DNA of 64,000 bases from Guadua angustifolia (GCA_036346375.1 CM070520.1:15511791-15575790), one strand, 5' to 3'. Shown: positions 45,159 to 58,139, counted from the first letter of the stretch. Numbers and translations are program-made. Notes: generated by a model not told the origin, from the letters alone.

Positions 45159-48100
45159 ATTGGGTATGTTGTTTTGCGAAAAGCATTACTAGACATGAGC
45201 ATTTTTAGCAATGAGCAAGATACTTAAGCATTAAAGAACCTCTATGGACAGCAAGTACACCCATCCCAAGTTCCATCCTTAGCCCACCATTTTTATCACA
45301 ATGTCATGTTCAACTTCATATCTCAAGTAGCACAAATATATACGAAACTCTACGATGATGTCCGATGAACATTAAGCGTGCTCATAACCGAGAGCGGCAA
45401 TTGAATTGATTGAAAACCCTGGGGGGTACATCTTTACCCACACGACACAAGGACCATATGGCTTGCACATCCCGCTAAAGATGCACAAGAGGGTACTCGT
45501 GACAACCTTTCCAAAAGCGCCCCAACCGTTTGGATCTCGTGCCTACAAGTGTGGAGGACACCTAGACCCTCTTCAAGCGCCGCTAGGTTCCCCTTACAAG
45601 TATCGCTACTCACACTTTAGGACCACGGCCCAAATGATCGCAGCAACATAAGTAATCGGCTCATCCTTACCATTATTTGAATATGTGGTAGTACGAAAAA
45701 GTGCTTAAGACAACAACATCAACGATCGGTCCTTAATCGACTCAAGAGGGCCTATGCTTCTTGAGACTCCATTCCCATCAAGCCCTATCACCCTCTCAAG
45801 TCCCGTTATCCACATTTTGTCATCCATCACCATACATTAAATTGAACATGAACCCATCCTACGAGCATTTTTGTATTACAAGTTTCATTCCCTTCCTATA
45901 CCCGATTCCTACCAAGACCTATAGCATAGCTAAGCAACTAATTACGAGTATTAACCAAACATCTACCCATGTTTGAATATGTCAAGGTACATGGTAAGTA
46001 ACATCAAGGTAGAGGAAAATGCAACAAGTAGGTGCTACCAATATCGATATCCGATTAACATAGCCCAATGCAACTACCCATACATAAGCACATATAAATA
46101 TCAATTGATTCACAAAAAGCTGTAGGAGTATGCTTAGATGCTTGCCTTGAGTCTCTTGTAGATCTTGCTCAACAACAATCTCGTTTCGGAATCAACGCGT
46201 TACTCTCCCGCACCGGTCTCTAGAGAAAGAAAAGACCGTCTAGATTACGATTGATGCCATGAATGCATATATGCATGAAAAATTATGAAACTTTGTGGGA
46301 TTGTAGCCCACTGAGTTATGAACACAATGCAACAAGAATCAAGTCAATCACAGTCCATTTGCTCATAGTATAAATGATTCGGTGAGGTTCTGTCCAGATT
46401 ATATGGTTGCTGATTTTGTGCTTTAAAAAGTGTGCAGCAGGCTATTAATGAATAAACCTATGCAAAAAGTGTTTATTGAGATATCAAACAACAAGTATAG
46501 CAGGTAAACAATGTTTTAGTATTTATAATTTCGAATTCAAGATGCAAAAATTGTTTGGATTAGGAAAAAAAAAGTCATTAGTTAAGGTGTTATGCATAAC
46601 TGGTGCTTAGTCTTAAGTGTTCATGCATGGGAGCAATTTCTACAAGTTAGATCTGAAGTTTTACATTAGTGGCCGGTACTATAAGGTCACAGGAATGGCT
46701 CTTGCTTCGCGAAAACTTCGGATAAGGACTTCTATCTACTATCGTTCACGTATTACCGTTCTAGAGACCTTATTACTTAGGGTATTTGTGTTAACGAATC
46801 TTATATGATAAACAAGTTATAATTTGGATATTTTTCTACACTTGGGTTGTCCATATATTGAATTAGGTTTCTGGACCAATTCCCCTAAAGTTTGTGTTTA
46901 GACGAGCTGTTTTATAAGCCGCCGAAAAGGTTTAAGTGATAATTATTCTGCGCAGTTGTGATCATTTAGGGTTTTTCTTGTGATTGGATTAATATGCAAA
47001 TGAAGCTATAATTAATATATTTTTCCATATTATGGTAGAATAAGTATTGGACAATGGTCCTAGGCTATTCTCTCATAACTTTATGCTTATGTGCGATATT
47101 TTACGGGTTGCCGAAAAGGCGTAAATGACCACAATTTTAGCACTATTGCGGTTCAGTTTTCTTTCTTTATTTGTGACTGCACCAAATGGGATAATCTAAC
47201 CATTTTTTAGGGGTTAGTAGGGAATATCCGTAAGAGTGTTTTAAAGTTGATTCCGTGATATTTCTCATTTGTTCAAGGCGTTTTTCTAATGAATAGTTAT
47301 TTCGGCTTAATATGAGCTGAACTCGAAGTTGATCAAACTGATGTTATTTTTGTATGGCAAGCTGAGGCATATGATTCTAAGGCCATAGGAGTCAATTTTG
47401 TCGAATTTGAGGTGCATTTGCAAGAGTTACGGCTATTTGTTCATTTTACCGATTGCATGTTTGGCTAATGAGCAAATAGGGCAAACTAAGGAATAATCTA
47501 AATATTTTTGTATACTTATGACCTATGCAATCTGGGGAGTGTAACTGAACTGGTTTCACCAATTTTTGAGCTCATTTGATACATATTTCAACCATTTGAG
47601 TTTTGAATGTTATTAAGGTATTGCACAATCCATACTTGATACAAAATACGTTTAAATCTGAATCTTTTTATAGAAATGGGTTATCTGAGGTTGTAGGAAC
47701 ATGCTTTATTTATTTCATGATGTATGGAGCAAGGAAACATATAATTACTTCACATTACCTAAAAGGTGGCTTTCATTCAAACTCTAATTAAAGGTTTTTG
47801 CTGCAAGTAACATATAACTTTTTATTATATATTCTGAATCCTTACTGACTAACTCAAAATTAGAAATTGAGTTTGCACTAATCGGAGATTCATAGCAAAA
47901 GTTATAAGCGTTTCATTGCGTGAGGCAAAATGATAGAAAGTAATAAAAAAAATGTGCAGAACTGGGGATTCGAACACACGACCTGCCAAGTCTAGCACTA
48001 ATGCAATACCACTACGCCTTAGTCTTTCTTGTTCTAATGTTCCTTGCCAATTTACTTAAGCCTACCCTCACGGACCTTAGAGCTTCACGAGAGCAACAAT

Positions 48101-49133
48101 GGCGCTTTGGCGGTGGAGCTCGGTTGAGCGATTCGAGGATGGTGGGACTCTACTGGTGGGCAGCACCAGGCGAGGTGAGGTGAGGCCGGGAGACTGCGTG
48201 TAGGTTAGGGAGCAAGATTAGGAGCTAGAGGAGAGTCAAATCTGCATGGCAGCTCAAGATCTCACCGGCATTGCGGTTGAACACCGAGTCGGCGCAAGGA
48301 GGAAGAAGGAGTCACCGGCTGCCGGCTCGGCTTGGCTGCATGCAAGATGGAGGAGCTCAGAGATGGAGCAGCGGTGATCGGTGCAAGAACGAGATGGCAA
48401 GCTCACCGAGACTACGCCTGGATGATGCTCGGCTCGATGCTTGCCCTAGCGGATGGGTTCCAAGGCAAGAAGCAAGCAGGCGAGCAGCAAAAAGTCGAGA
48501 AAGGTGACTTGGCAGGTTTATGGCAAGGCAACGGAGCTCACGAGGTAGCAGCACTCGATGCGGGCGGTGGAGACGGCAACGTTAAGTGAGCAGTGCGTGG
48601 CACAATTCTCTGGTGGGCAAAGAAGCTTGTGATTTGAAACTTGTGCCGTGGCGTGGCGTTTAGGCGAGCACAGGGGAAGGAGAGAAGGGAGGAGGTGGCT
48701 GGTGAGCCAGTGGGAGGAGGTCCATGGCGGTGACAACAACCGGCGGCGTGGAGTCGAAGCCATCGGCAAAGAAGCAAAAACAGGAGATTTCATTTTTCGG
48801 ACAAGATCTGAGGGAGATTTGAAATGACTCAACAGAGATGATAACCTACCGAAAAATTTGAGAAAAAATCCCAGTAGCGATTGCATTGCGGGTAGTTTCC
48901 ATTTTCTTTGGTTTTACTTGATTATCTCTTGTGGTTTGAGAACAGTAATTCATCAAAGTTGGCTGATTTTCATACTATTTTTGAATTTTTGAGATATCTA
49001 AATGGTGTTGAAAAATTCTAGAAAAATTATATTTATTCTCTATTTGGACTCTAGTATTTTACAAAATTATTTTCTATAGCATGTTGTTTGAATTTTCTTT
49101 GAGTTTCATGCTTCACAAAATTGGGCTGTGACA
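45159..49133 (-). mobile_element. Long LTR (copy A), probably gypsy-type, left end missing
   Basis: This stretch is collinear over most of its length with copy B (49,800-54,780). Shared phrases include gaattcaagatgcaaaaatt, gttcatgcatgggagcaatt, tctacaagttagatct and acaaaattatttkctatagc. On the minus strand it starts TGTCACAGCCCAAT, a variant of the TGTAACATCCC start common in long plant gypsy LTRs. Its start lies inside an NLR coding fragment (49,134 onward). It ends at the CACTA terminus, so the distal part is lost or displaced. GC-rich frames at 48.0-48.8 kb are not supported as genes. Confidence 0.6.
47963..48018 (-). other. tRNA-like module in LTR copy A
   Basis: The minus strand has a D-arm-like GGCGTAGTGGTA, close to the pol III A box, and about 35 bases later GTGTTCGAATCCCC, a good B box/T arm. 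Acceptor and anticodon stems are poor, so a working tRNA is unlikely. Copy B has the same module at 53,443-53,505. Confidence 0.55.
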
Positions 49134-49138
49134 CCTTC

Positions 49139-49582
49139 CGCGGGTTTGATGTCGCCGCCTTTAAGGTTCTCCACCCGTGTCAGATGCACGCCGGTCGCCG
49201 ACATGCTGCGCCCGAACCTTGAGGTTGCCGATCTCGGTGGCGATGCGCGGGCATGGGCGTCTGAGTGGTAAGGAGGAACCACACCTCCGGAGGTACATCG
49301 GCTGCCGTCCATGGGGCTCGCGATCGAGGCGGTGGCGATGTCATCGATCACGATCCTCGATGTCGTGGGCCACCTCCCACTGCTTCATCGATCCTCGCCT
49401 CGCTCGTCGTGGCCTTTGGCCCGCTTGAGCTCTGTTGATGAAAGCTTGCATGCCGCCACCTCGTCGTTGATGTATTGGATGTCATCGCGGACGCCCGACC
49501 AAGGTGTACTCATGCGAGGAAGCCTCGAGCTTGCCGACGAGGACTTCACGGCGTTGCTCGAGGCACCGACGACGAGCTCCAT
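49139..49582 (-). pseudogene. NLR coiled-coil N-terminal fragment, cut by LTR copy A
   Basis: From ATG 49,582: MELVVGASSNAVKS, then in-frame GVRDDIQYINDEVA and LKRAKGHDER, then in other frames MKQWEVAHDIED and IATEIGNLKVRAQHVGDRRA. In that order these are landmarks of the Rx-type coiled coil of grass NLRs (EDVID-like region VAHDIED). At least two frameshifts separate them. The sequence stops at 49,134, where LTR copy A begins, so NB-ARC and LRR are absent here. The 49,620-49,745 upstream region resembles 55,665-55,815. Confidence 0.72.
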
Positions 49583-49794
49583 GGTCGATCTGCTCGCCGC
49601 TCTTCTCTTACTCGGCCCGCCCCAACACGGATGGATCTCTCTCCTTGCCTTTTCCTCGCTCTACTTATTTATTTATTTGTTCATTTATTTTGATGGGGCT
49701 GCAGAGAAGTGCAGCCAAATGCATTCAGGTCATCCGATAGTGCCACTTGAGTTATCTATGTCGGCAAAATCCCACCTTAAGGATAGAGAATAAA
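49583..49794. other. 5' flank of the NLR fragment
   Basis: A tttatttatttgttcattta tract and the phrase gagaagtgcagccaaatgca resemble 55,750-55,805 (gagaagtgcaggccaattgc). This suggests duplicated NLR upstream regions. Confidence 0.4.
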
Positions 49795-49799
49795 CAATG

Positions 49800-52700
49800 T
49801 GTGGGCACCCGGAAGTATGAATCAATCCTCACACGTGCGTTGGACTTAGAGGTGACACCCATACTCCACTTAAGTGTATGCTCACTGCCACCCAAAAGTC
49901 CCGTGCACGGAGTATTGACTAAATGGCCCTCACTCAAGCAAATATGAGCCACATAGTCGCACCGCATACACTTACGCGTCCATGGGAGTTTCGATTCCAT
50001 TCGAACAACCATACGGGATTGAGACCAACTCATCCACGTATAGCATTCGCCATCCGTCTCGGGACCTTGGTATCGCCCGCACTCTCGAGGAAAGCACGAG
50101 CAATATCCAAAGAAGCGGTTGCACGAGTGTATGCATTGATGGTTGATGACAATTCAGTACCGGATATGTGTCTAGTGCTAGTTCCCAAGATCAACGCCTA
50201 GCACCCACATATCCCGCATTCGAGATGTATCGTAACACATACACATGAATCTAAGCAGTTGGAATAGCATAAACATAAACTTCAACTATTACAACTACTT
50301 AATATTACAAGTAGTGGCCGACCGGCCAAATATTACATGTCAAAGAGTAAATTGTAGCGGAAATTAAACATATACCAAAAGTAGGACAGCGGTATGCCCA
50401 TCCATTAACCCAAAGGCAACCGACTTGGAAAAGCCCAAGTTCATCCATCAACATCATTGTCGGACCCCGGAGTAAAGTACGTGTCGTCGGGGAGTTCTTC
50501 CGTACCTTCGTCTATATTGTTTAGATTAAGCAACCATGAGTACACGTATGTACTCGCAAGACTTTAGTGTATGGAAATACAGTAAATGCAAGCTATAACA
50601 AGGAAATAAGCTTCTACACTAGTCTCATTTCAGCATAAGGCAGATTTTGTTTGCAAGCAAGAGATTCATAAAACGGTAACGAATTTGTAAAGAGCATTTA
50701 ATATGAAGCTAAATAACAGTAAGTAGAGTTCATATACAGCAATTCACAACCCTCCATGGCTGCAAATGACGAGTAAAAACAGCCACCAATGGCTTCCCAA
50801 TCCACCAACTCGTTCCAACACCATTTCCAAAAGTTTCAGCAAAAACAAAAGACTATACTTGACATTATTCCCCCAAGTTGCTCATGACCGTGAGCACGGC
50901 TAATTAATTTGATTTTTAATCTCTGCAGAGAGTGTACACTTTACCCACATGACACATTCTAGCAATCATGTCAACCATGCCTCGCGATACTCAATGTACC
51001 CGATTTGCTAGACTGTGACGAAGCCGTTCAACTAGTTAAAGCTTAGCCTTGCACCAGCGACAGTGATGTTAAACCCTTGCCACGCTTCGGAGATCCTGGA
51101 CCGATGGTGCCCCATCGCGAACTCTCCCCATGACAAGGCATGCACCGTTGTATTGGAATGCTTGGGCCCCAACACCTCGGTGAAGGGAGCACCTAGAACG
51201 ACTCGAAGACATCGGATCGTCCATACTACTCCGGCCTACCAAAATGCAAGGCTAGACTTTAGCCAATCTAGTGAGCTTAGGCTATCCCATACTAGCACAT
51301 GTGGTTGCACCGAAACACTTAAGTGATAGCATCAAGTTCGGTCCTTAATCGACCCGGGCGAGGATCTCCCTAACTACGCGTGAGGTCCATTTCACGCCTC
51401 AAGTTAAGTAATAACTCGCCCGCGTCTAAATCATAAGTTTTGAGTTGGGTTTTACCAAGATACACGGAAACCATACCTCGGTTCCGTTCAATTTAAACAA
51501 GTTTGCTCAATGTAGTTGAAACATCTCCCATCATTTTGAAACCAATCTAATGAGCAAGTCTAAGCATATACATATGTTAATCTCGCAAGTTTTACCCAAG
51601 TGACATTAATTATTGTCTACACCATTACTAGGTTACAATGGCAGTGATTCAAATGTCAAGGTAATGGGAATGCAACAGTTGGATTTAGCTACCATCACCC
51701 ACAATATAACAAGTTTAAAACATACACGCATGCATATAGTTTGATAAAACAAAATAACATTGCAAATATGGGATCAAAATGGTCAAAGGAGGTGCTTGCC
51801 TGGTTGCTCTTCGTCGGGAATATAATCCGGATCAAAGTCGATGTCGTTAATAACCGAATCCGAATTATCGTCGTCTATGCGTCGAATAATAATAACCGAG
51901 ACAAAAGCAAATAACACCGAATCAAAATGGGACAAAAAGAAATCAGATAAAAATTACCAAATTAAATCTTACCAAGAGGTTACAAATGTGTGTTTTAGTA
52001 TTTATAACTTCGAATTCAAGATGCAAAAATTGTTTGGATTGATAGAAGTAAAACATTCACTTAAAGGTTTGCTTGAATAGTTCTTAACTTTAAGTGTTCA
52101 TGCATGGGAGCAATTTCTACAAGTTAGATCTGTAATTTAAGGTTATTTGCTGTTACTATATAGTCATAGGGTGATTTCTTGCATTGCGGAAATTTCGGAT
52201 AAGGGTTTCTATTTACTATTACCCACGTATAACCGTTCTAGAAACCTTATTACTTAGGGTATTTGCATTGATGAGTTTTATATGGTAACCAAGTTATAAT
52301 TTGAATATTTTTCTATAATTTGGTTGTTCATATACTGGGGTATGATTCTGGACTATTTCCCCAAAATTGTATGTTTGGCCGAGTAATTTTACAAGCCACC
52401 GAAAGTGCTTAAGTGATTCTGAAAATGTGCAGTTTGTGATCACTTAGGGTCTTTCTTGTGATTAGATTATTATGCAAATGAAGTTGTAATTAATATATTT
52501 TTGCATATTCTGGTAGCATAGATATCATACACTGATCCTAGGGTATTTTCTCAAAATTTTATGCTTATACGTGATATTTTACGGACCACCGAAAAGGCTT
52601 AAATGACCACGCTTTTAGCGTTATTGCGGTTCAGTTTTCTCTTTTCATTTGCGGCTACTCTAAATGGGATAATCTAACCATTTTTCAGGTGTTAGTTCAG

Positions 52701-54780
52701 AATATCCCTAAGAGCGTTTTAAAGTTGGTTCCGCGATATTTCGCATTCGTTTAAGGTGTTTTTCTAATGAATAGTGATTTAGGCTTAATCTGTGCTTAAC
52801 TCGAAGTTGATCAAACTGATGTTATTTTTGCATGGCAGGTTAGGATATATCATTTCAAGGTTATGGAAGTTGGTTTTGTCGAGTTTAAGGTGCATTTGCA
52901 AAGGTTACGGCTATTTGTTCGTTTTGCCGATTGAAAGTTTGGCTAATGAGCAAATAGGGCAAACTAAGGAATAATCTAAATATTTTTATATACTTATGAC
53001 CTATGCAATCTGAGGAGTGTATCTAAACTGGTTTCACCAATTTTTGAGCTCATTTGATACATATTTTAACCATTTGAGTTTTGCATGTTATTACGGTATT
53101 GCACAAGCAACACTTGATACAAAATACATTCAAATCTGAATCTTTTCACAGAAATGGAACATTTGAGATTGAAGGAGCATGCTTGATTTATTTCATGATT
53201 TATGGAACTAGGATTTATATAGTTACTTCATATTACCTAAAAGGTGACTTTCATTCAAACTCAATTTAAATGTTTTTGCAGCAAGCAACATATAACTTTT
53301 TATTTCATATTTTGAATCCTTACAAACTAATTCAAGTTTAGGAATTGAGTTTGCATTAATCGGAGTTTCACAGCAAAAGTTATAGCAGTTTTGTTGCGTA
53401 GGGCAAAATAAAAGAAAATGAAAAAAAAACAAAGTGCTGAATGTGGGAATCGAACAAAGGATCTGTTGAATGCCAGCGCTGGTGCTCTACCACTACGCTA
53501 TGCACTTTCTTGTGACAAAGTTCCAAGCCTAAATTCTTAAACCCACTTCACAAACCCTAGAGCTTTACAACCAGCAACAATGGCGTGGCTGCACTGGGCT
53601 TTGGTTGAACTGAAGAAGGCAACTGCAGGAGGTGAATCTTGAAGGGATGAGCTGCGGGAGAGGTTTGGCTCGGCTGGGGAGGCTGCATGCATGTTATAGA
53701 GGGAGCAAGCTCAGGTGATTGAGCAGCGAATGAGTGCAAGAACTGAGATGGGCAAGCTCACCAGCGCTGGGGAAGAAGAAGATGGCCTCGGCTGTGGACT
53801 GGCTTGCCGGCGCTATGGAAGAGGAAGGGAGTCACGGTTGCTTCGGTTTGGCTGCGGCAAGGAGAAGAAGCTCAGAGATGGAGCAACGGTTGTGCAAGGA
53901 AATGAGACAGCAGCTCACCTGAGTGCTCGCTTGAATGATGCCTGGCTCAGTGCTGCTTGGGCCGGGCGATTCCACAGCCAAGAGAGCAGCAGCAGCGAGC
54001 AAAGGGAAAGAGGAGACAGGCCTTGGCGTCTTTATGGCAGCTAGGGCGGAGCGCTCGGTTGGAGGCGACAGCACGGGCGGGCTGGTGAAGCTCAGGCTGC
54101 TGCAGCCGCGTGGAGGAAAGAAGCTGCCAGGGCAGCGTGCGGCAGAGAAGGGAAGTTCCGAGGCAGCGCTCGGGCAGGAGCTGGAGAGGGAGAGAGGGAA
54201 GAGAGAAAGGAGGAGGGGCTGGCCAGCGGGCCCAGGCGGGCGTGGGACCACCTGCCAGTGATTTAGCTACAACTCTCATCGATTGAAACGGCTGGTACAG
54301 TAGCTAGCGATTTTTAAGTGTTGAATTGACTAGTCAGATGGGCAGGCTTGGCAAAGGATGCAAACTCTGTTGAAAATTTCTGAAAATTTTTGAGTAGGTA
54401 GTGCAAAGGTTCTAGTTTCCATTTTCTTTGGTTTCACCTCAATATCTATTGTCATTTAAGAACAGTAATTCATCAAACTTAGCTGATTTTCAATCTGTTT
54501 TTGAATTTTTCAGCTCAGTAAATGGTGTGCCAAAATTCTGCAAAATTGATTTTTATTCATCCTTTGGGCTCTAGTATTTTACAAAATTATTTGCTATAGC
54601 ATGTTGTTTGAAGTTTGTTTGAGTTTCATTCATGTGTTCGATTTGGTATTAAAAGCTTTATTCATATGGTATTAAGAAAACAGATTAAACTCAAAAAAAG
54701 TATTCAAGAAGAAATTCAAAAGTGCAACACAAATTCGAAACATGACACTTAATTTACTTGATAAGATTTGGGATGTTACA
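49800..54780 (-). mobile_element. Long LTR (copy B), 4,981 bp, with 5-bp target duplication
   Basis: CAATG lies directly outside both ends (49,795-49,799 and 54,781-54,785). The element starts TGTGGGCACC and ends GTTACA on the plus strand, so on the minus strand it begins TGTAACATCCCAAATC, a common start of plant gypsy LTRs. No gag or pol domains and no internal LTR copy were seen, so it is best read as a very long solo LTR or an internally emptied element. Overlapping GC-rich frames at 53.7-54.3 kb have no recognisable domains. Confidence 0.72.
53443..53505 (-). other. tRNA-like module in LTR copy B
   Basis: The minus strand reads TAGCGTAGTGGTAGAGC (a good A box and D arm) and 35-40 bases later TTTGTTCGATTCCCAC (B box/T arm). 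GTG at the 5' side and CAC at the 3' side could pair as the outer acceptor stem. The middle lacks a clear seven-base anticodon loop. Confidence 0.6.
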
Positions 54781-54874
54781 CAATGAGAGCAAAAGCGGTG
54801 ATGTCACCCAAAGGCGATGAACATGACCACGGCCAGGCGGCGACCAGCTTGGTAACGGCGATTAGCTCGACGAC

Positions 54875-55392
54875 CAGTGGCGGAGCCAAAAATTTTTAAA
54901 GGATGGGGCCTAAGAATCAGGTGAACCTGTACTAGTGATTGATATTCAAAATTTAATATATAGTAAGTACAATATGTAAGACTTATAACTTGCCAGAAAT
55001 TTCAAAGTTATATATATATATAGAAGCCTCTTTTCTACTCTCGGGAGTAATTACTCCCTATACCGTATCTCACAATATATAGGGTATTTCGTGCGACGAA
55101 GAGTATGTATGCTTAGTATACGAGTATATAATATCATCTAGGTGGTATGTATATTTTTTTTCAGAGGTGATATGCATATTTTTTGGACATACTCCTTTTT
55201 ATGTGTGTATATGAAGGTATTTATAAAATACGCTAAAAATCATGAACTCTCTTACAATTATTTCATATGGCTTATATTAGAGTATCTTATAATTAGTGCA
55301 TGAGTGTACTCAAAGTGATAAATGAGTATTTTAAGCTTGTTTAGGTGGTATTTTAGAAGTGAGAGTAATTACTTCCAAAAGTAAAAGATATT

Positions 55393-55430
<38 letters not shown>

Positions 55431-55498
55431 GCCATTTGATGAGCCGCCGGGGAGGGGGGCCAGGCCCCACCACGCCCCCCCCGACGGCTCCGCCTATG
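54875..55498. mobile_element. Non-autonomous hAT element, 624 bp, 8-bp target duplication
   Basis: TCGACGAC flanks both ends (54,867-54,874 and 55,499-55,506). The termini cagtggcggagcc and ggctccgcctatg are inverted repeats, closely related to those at 34,062 and to the end at 18,405. A second element flanked by (TA)n is inserted inside. Confidence 0.88.
55022..55397. mobile_element. Micron-like element inserted in a (TA)n microsatellite
   Basis: About 375 bp lie between (TA)n runs at 55,009-55,021 and 55,398-55,429. The ends carry ctcgggagtaattactcc and gagagtaattacttcc, partly inverted. Rice Micron elements are known to target TA microsatellites and to have this size. The match is by architecture, not by sequence comparison. 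Confidence 0.55.
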
Positions 55499-55506
55499 TC
55501 GACGAC

Positions 55507-55815
55507 AGTGATGAAAGCTAGGACCATCAGAGAACGCTCGATTCGGTTGAATCAGACGTTGGATCTGATCGGATCGACAAAACAAGCTTGGAGAAGGCTG
55601 AGTTGGTGGCGGAGGAGGACATGACGTTGATGGAAGAACGACGTCTGGTGTCGGTGGTGAGGAGAGGATGGATCTCTCCGCTTGCCTTGCCTAGTCTTTA
55701 GATTAGGTTACCATCTGCATCACCACCAACCCGAGCCATTCCATCACCCAAATTCGCCCTTTGTTTATTCATTTTTTACGGAGAGAAGTGCAGGCCAATT
55801 GCATTATAATTCGCC
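55507..55815. other. Unassigned stretch, right part similar to the 49.6-kb NLR flank
   Basis: Positions 55,665-55,815 share ggatggatctctc, tttgtttattcattt and gagaagtgcaggcc with 49,630-49,740. No gene was recognised. Confidence 0.35.
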
Positions 55816-55822
55816 GATTACT

Positions 55823-58139
55823 TGCCAAAAAGCCCAGGTCCGGACGGCTTCACGGGCATCTTTTTTAGACACGGCTGGAAAATTGTCAAGCACGATATCA
55901 TGGCCGACTTCGATACCATCCAAAACTGCCGCATTCAAGCTTTAGAACCTCTTAACACAGCTTCCATCGTCCTAATCCCAAAAAAAGAGGACTCGGGATC
56001 CGCCGCAGACTTCAGACTGATCAGCCTCATCCACTCAGTTGCAGGTTCTAGTGCTACGTCTTGCCAGGCACATAGACGCGCTGATCTCAAATTCTCAGAG
56101 TGCCTTCATCAAAGGGAGATGTATCCAAAACAATTTCTTGTGGGTCCAAAACTGTGCAAGAACCTACCATCGAAATCGCATGCCTGCGCTATGAAACTCG
56201 ACATTCAAAAAGCTTTCGACTCGGTCTCCTGGGAATACCTTCTGGATCTCCTTCAAGCCTGAGGTTTCAGCCCCTGATGGTAAGAATGGTTGTCAATCTC
56301 CTTCGCGTCAACCACCTCCTCGGTCCTCCTCAACGGGGTGCCTGGACCCCAAATCAGACACCGTCGAGGCCTAATGCAGGGTGACCCTCTGTCACCCTTT
56401 CTCTTCCTGTTAGCCATCGACCCTTTGCATTACTTACTCTCCAAAGCCACTTAGGACGGCATCTTGTCCCCCTTGCGAGGACGTGCTCTGTTGCTCAGAG
56501 TATCCCTTTATGTGGATGATGCAGATATATTCCTCAACCCGGTCAGGGAAGAGCTAGAGGCAACCTTTGCCATCCTCAAGTCCTTCGGCGAAGCGTCTGG
56601 ACTCAAAATCAACATGCAAAAGAGCGCTATCGCTACAATCAGAGGCGATGGCCTAAATCTTCAGAGCATCTTACACCCCTTTCATGGACAAATCTCATCT
56701 TTCCCTTTCAAATATCTGGGCATGCCGCTGACCCTTGGTCGTCTGCGCCGCGCCGATCTTCAACACATCTCAGACAAAGAAAGCGGTGCGTCGAATGGCA
56801 GGTTGGCAAGCGAACCTCCTCACAATGGGGGCGCCTCACCTTGCTAAAATCGGTCCTGACCTCGCTCCCTATCTACCTGTTGACTGCAGTAAAGGTGCCA
56901 AAGAAATTCATATCGGACTGACAAACTCAGAAGACAATTCCTCCGGGCGGGCAACAATGACATCCACGATGGCAACTACAAAGTTCATTGGACAACAGTT
57001 TGCCGCCCCCTCCAAAGGGGGGATTGGGAATCCTCGACTTAGACAAGTTTGCCAGAGCACACCGCCTTCGCTGGTTATGGCTCCAATGGACGGCTGTAGA
57101 TAAGCTGTGGATTGGATCGCCGACCCCCATGCAACCACACCGACCGACAGCTCTTTTCTACGGCCACTAGGATTACCATTGGAAACGGCCGGATGGCATC
57201 GTTCTGGACTGACAGATGGATTCATGGCTACGCCCCCATCGTAGCTGGCGCCATCCCTCTTTAAGCACTCCAGACGAAAAGCAAGATCGGTTCAAAATGC
57301 CCTGCTAAATAACAACTGGATACGGGATATTAGACATAGCCTAACTATCCATCTCCTACCGGAATATATAAGCTTATGGCTGCAAATACAAATAGTCTCT
57401 CTACAGCCGCAAAATCGAGACACCATATTTTGGACACAAAGCCCCTCTGAAGTCTAAACGTCCGCCTCGGCGTACCGCATGCAATTTGTAGGAAGCACTT
57501 TCACATCCTTCTGTACCATCGTCTGGTCAGCTTGGGGACTATCGCGCTGCAAAGTATTCTTTTGGTTGGCGCTCCAAGACCGACTTTGGACTGCGCAGCG
57601 TTTGTAACGCCGGAAGTGGCCAAACCATTATTTCTGCCAAATGTGCTGTCGAAACCTAGAAATAGTCTACCACCTCTTTATAGATTGCCCTCAAACTAAA
57701 CTCCTATGGGCTGCTGTCGCCCAGTGGACCCGAACGCCGTCCCTTCTCCCGGACCGATGGGAACCAGCCGCCGACCTGGAACATTGGACCCTGTATCAGT
57801 TTAGTCGGTAGGACAGGTTCCGCAAGAGGGTCAAAACTGTCATTATTCTAACTTGTTAGCAATGGTGGAGGGAGCGAAATAACAGAGTTTTCAAGGCCAT
57901 ATGCAAATCAAGCGATGTGATCCTCCAGTCCATCAAGGACGAGGCTGCAAATTGAATCTATGCAGGAGCAAAGGATTTGAAAAAACTCGTCCAACTCCGG
58001 GATTGATTTTTCTTTCCTTTTTTTCCTCTTTTCCTTTTCTCCTCTCATTCTCCTCCTCATATCAGCCTGTTGCACCATTGCGCCCTTGTTCTCCTCCCTA
58101 TCTAATATAATTGCAGCTTTTTGCCTTTCAAAAAAAAAA
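55823..58139 (+). pseudogene. 5'-truncated LINE with reverse transcriptase and poly(A) tail
   Basis: Non-LTR reverse transcriptase blocks appear in order: KSPGPDGFTGIFFRHGWKIV (55,826), LNTASIVLIPKKEDSG, MKLDIQKAFDSVSWEYLLDLLQ (56,190), LYVDDADIFLNPVREELEA (56,510, catalytic YVDD), GLKINMQKSAI and FPFKYLGMPLTLGRL (56,705). Near 57,530-57,800 come FFWLALQDRLWTA and VYHLFIDCPQTKLLW, the zf-RVT C-terminal region of plant LINEs. The endonuclease and ORF1 are missing, and frameshifts and stops separate the blocks. The 3' end is an A-run at 58,129-58,138. It sits about 310 bp upstream of the NLR start at 58,451. Confidence 0.87.

Noticed and set aside
47963..48018. Functional tRNA gene
   Set aside because: A and B boxes are visible, but acceptor and anticodon stems do not form a normal cloverleaf.
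53715..54279. Overlapping long frames on both strands
   Set aside because: GC-rich part of LTR copy B with no recognisable domain; the matching part of copy A does not keep the frames.
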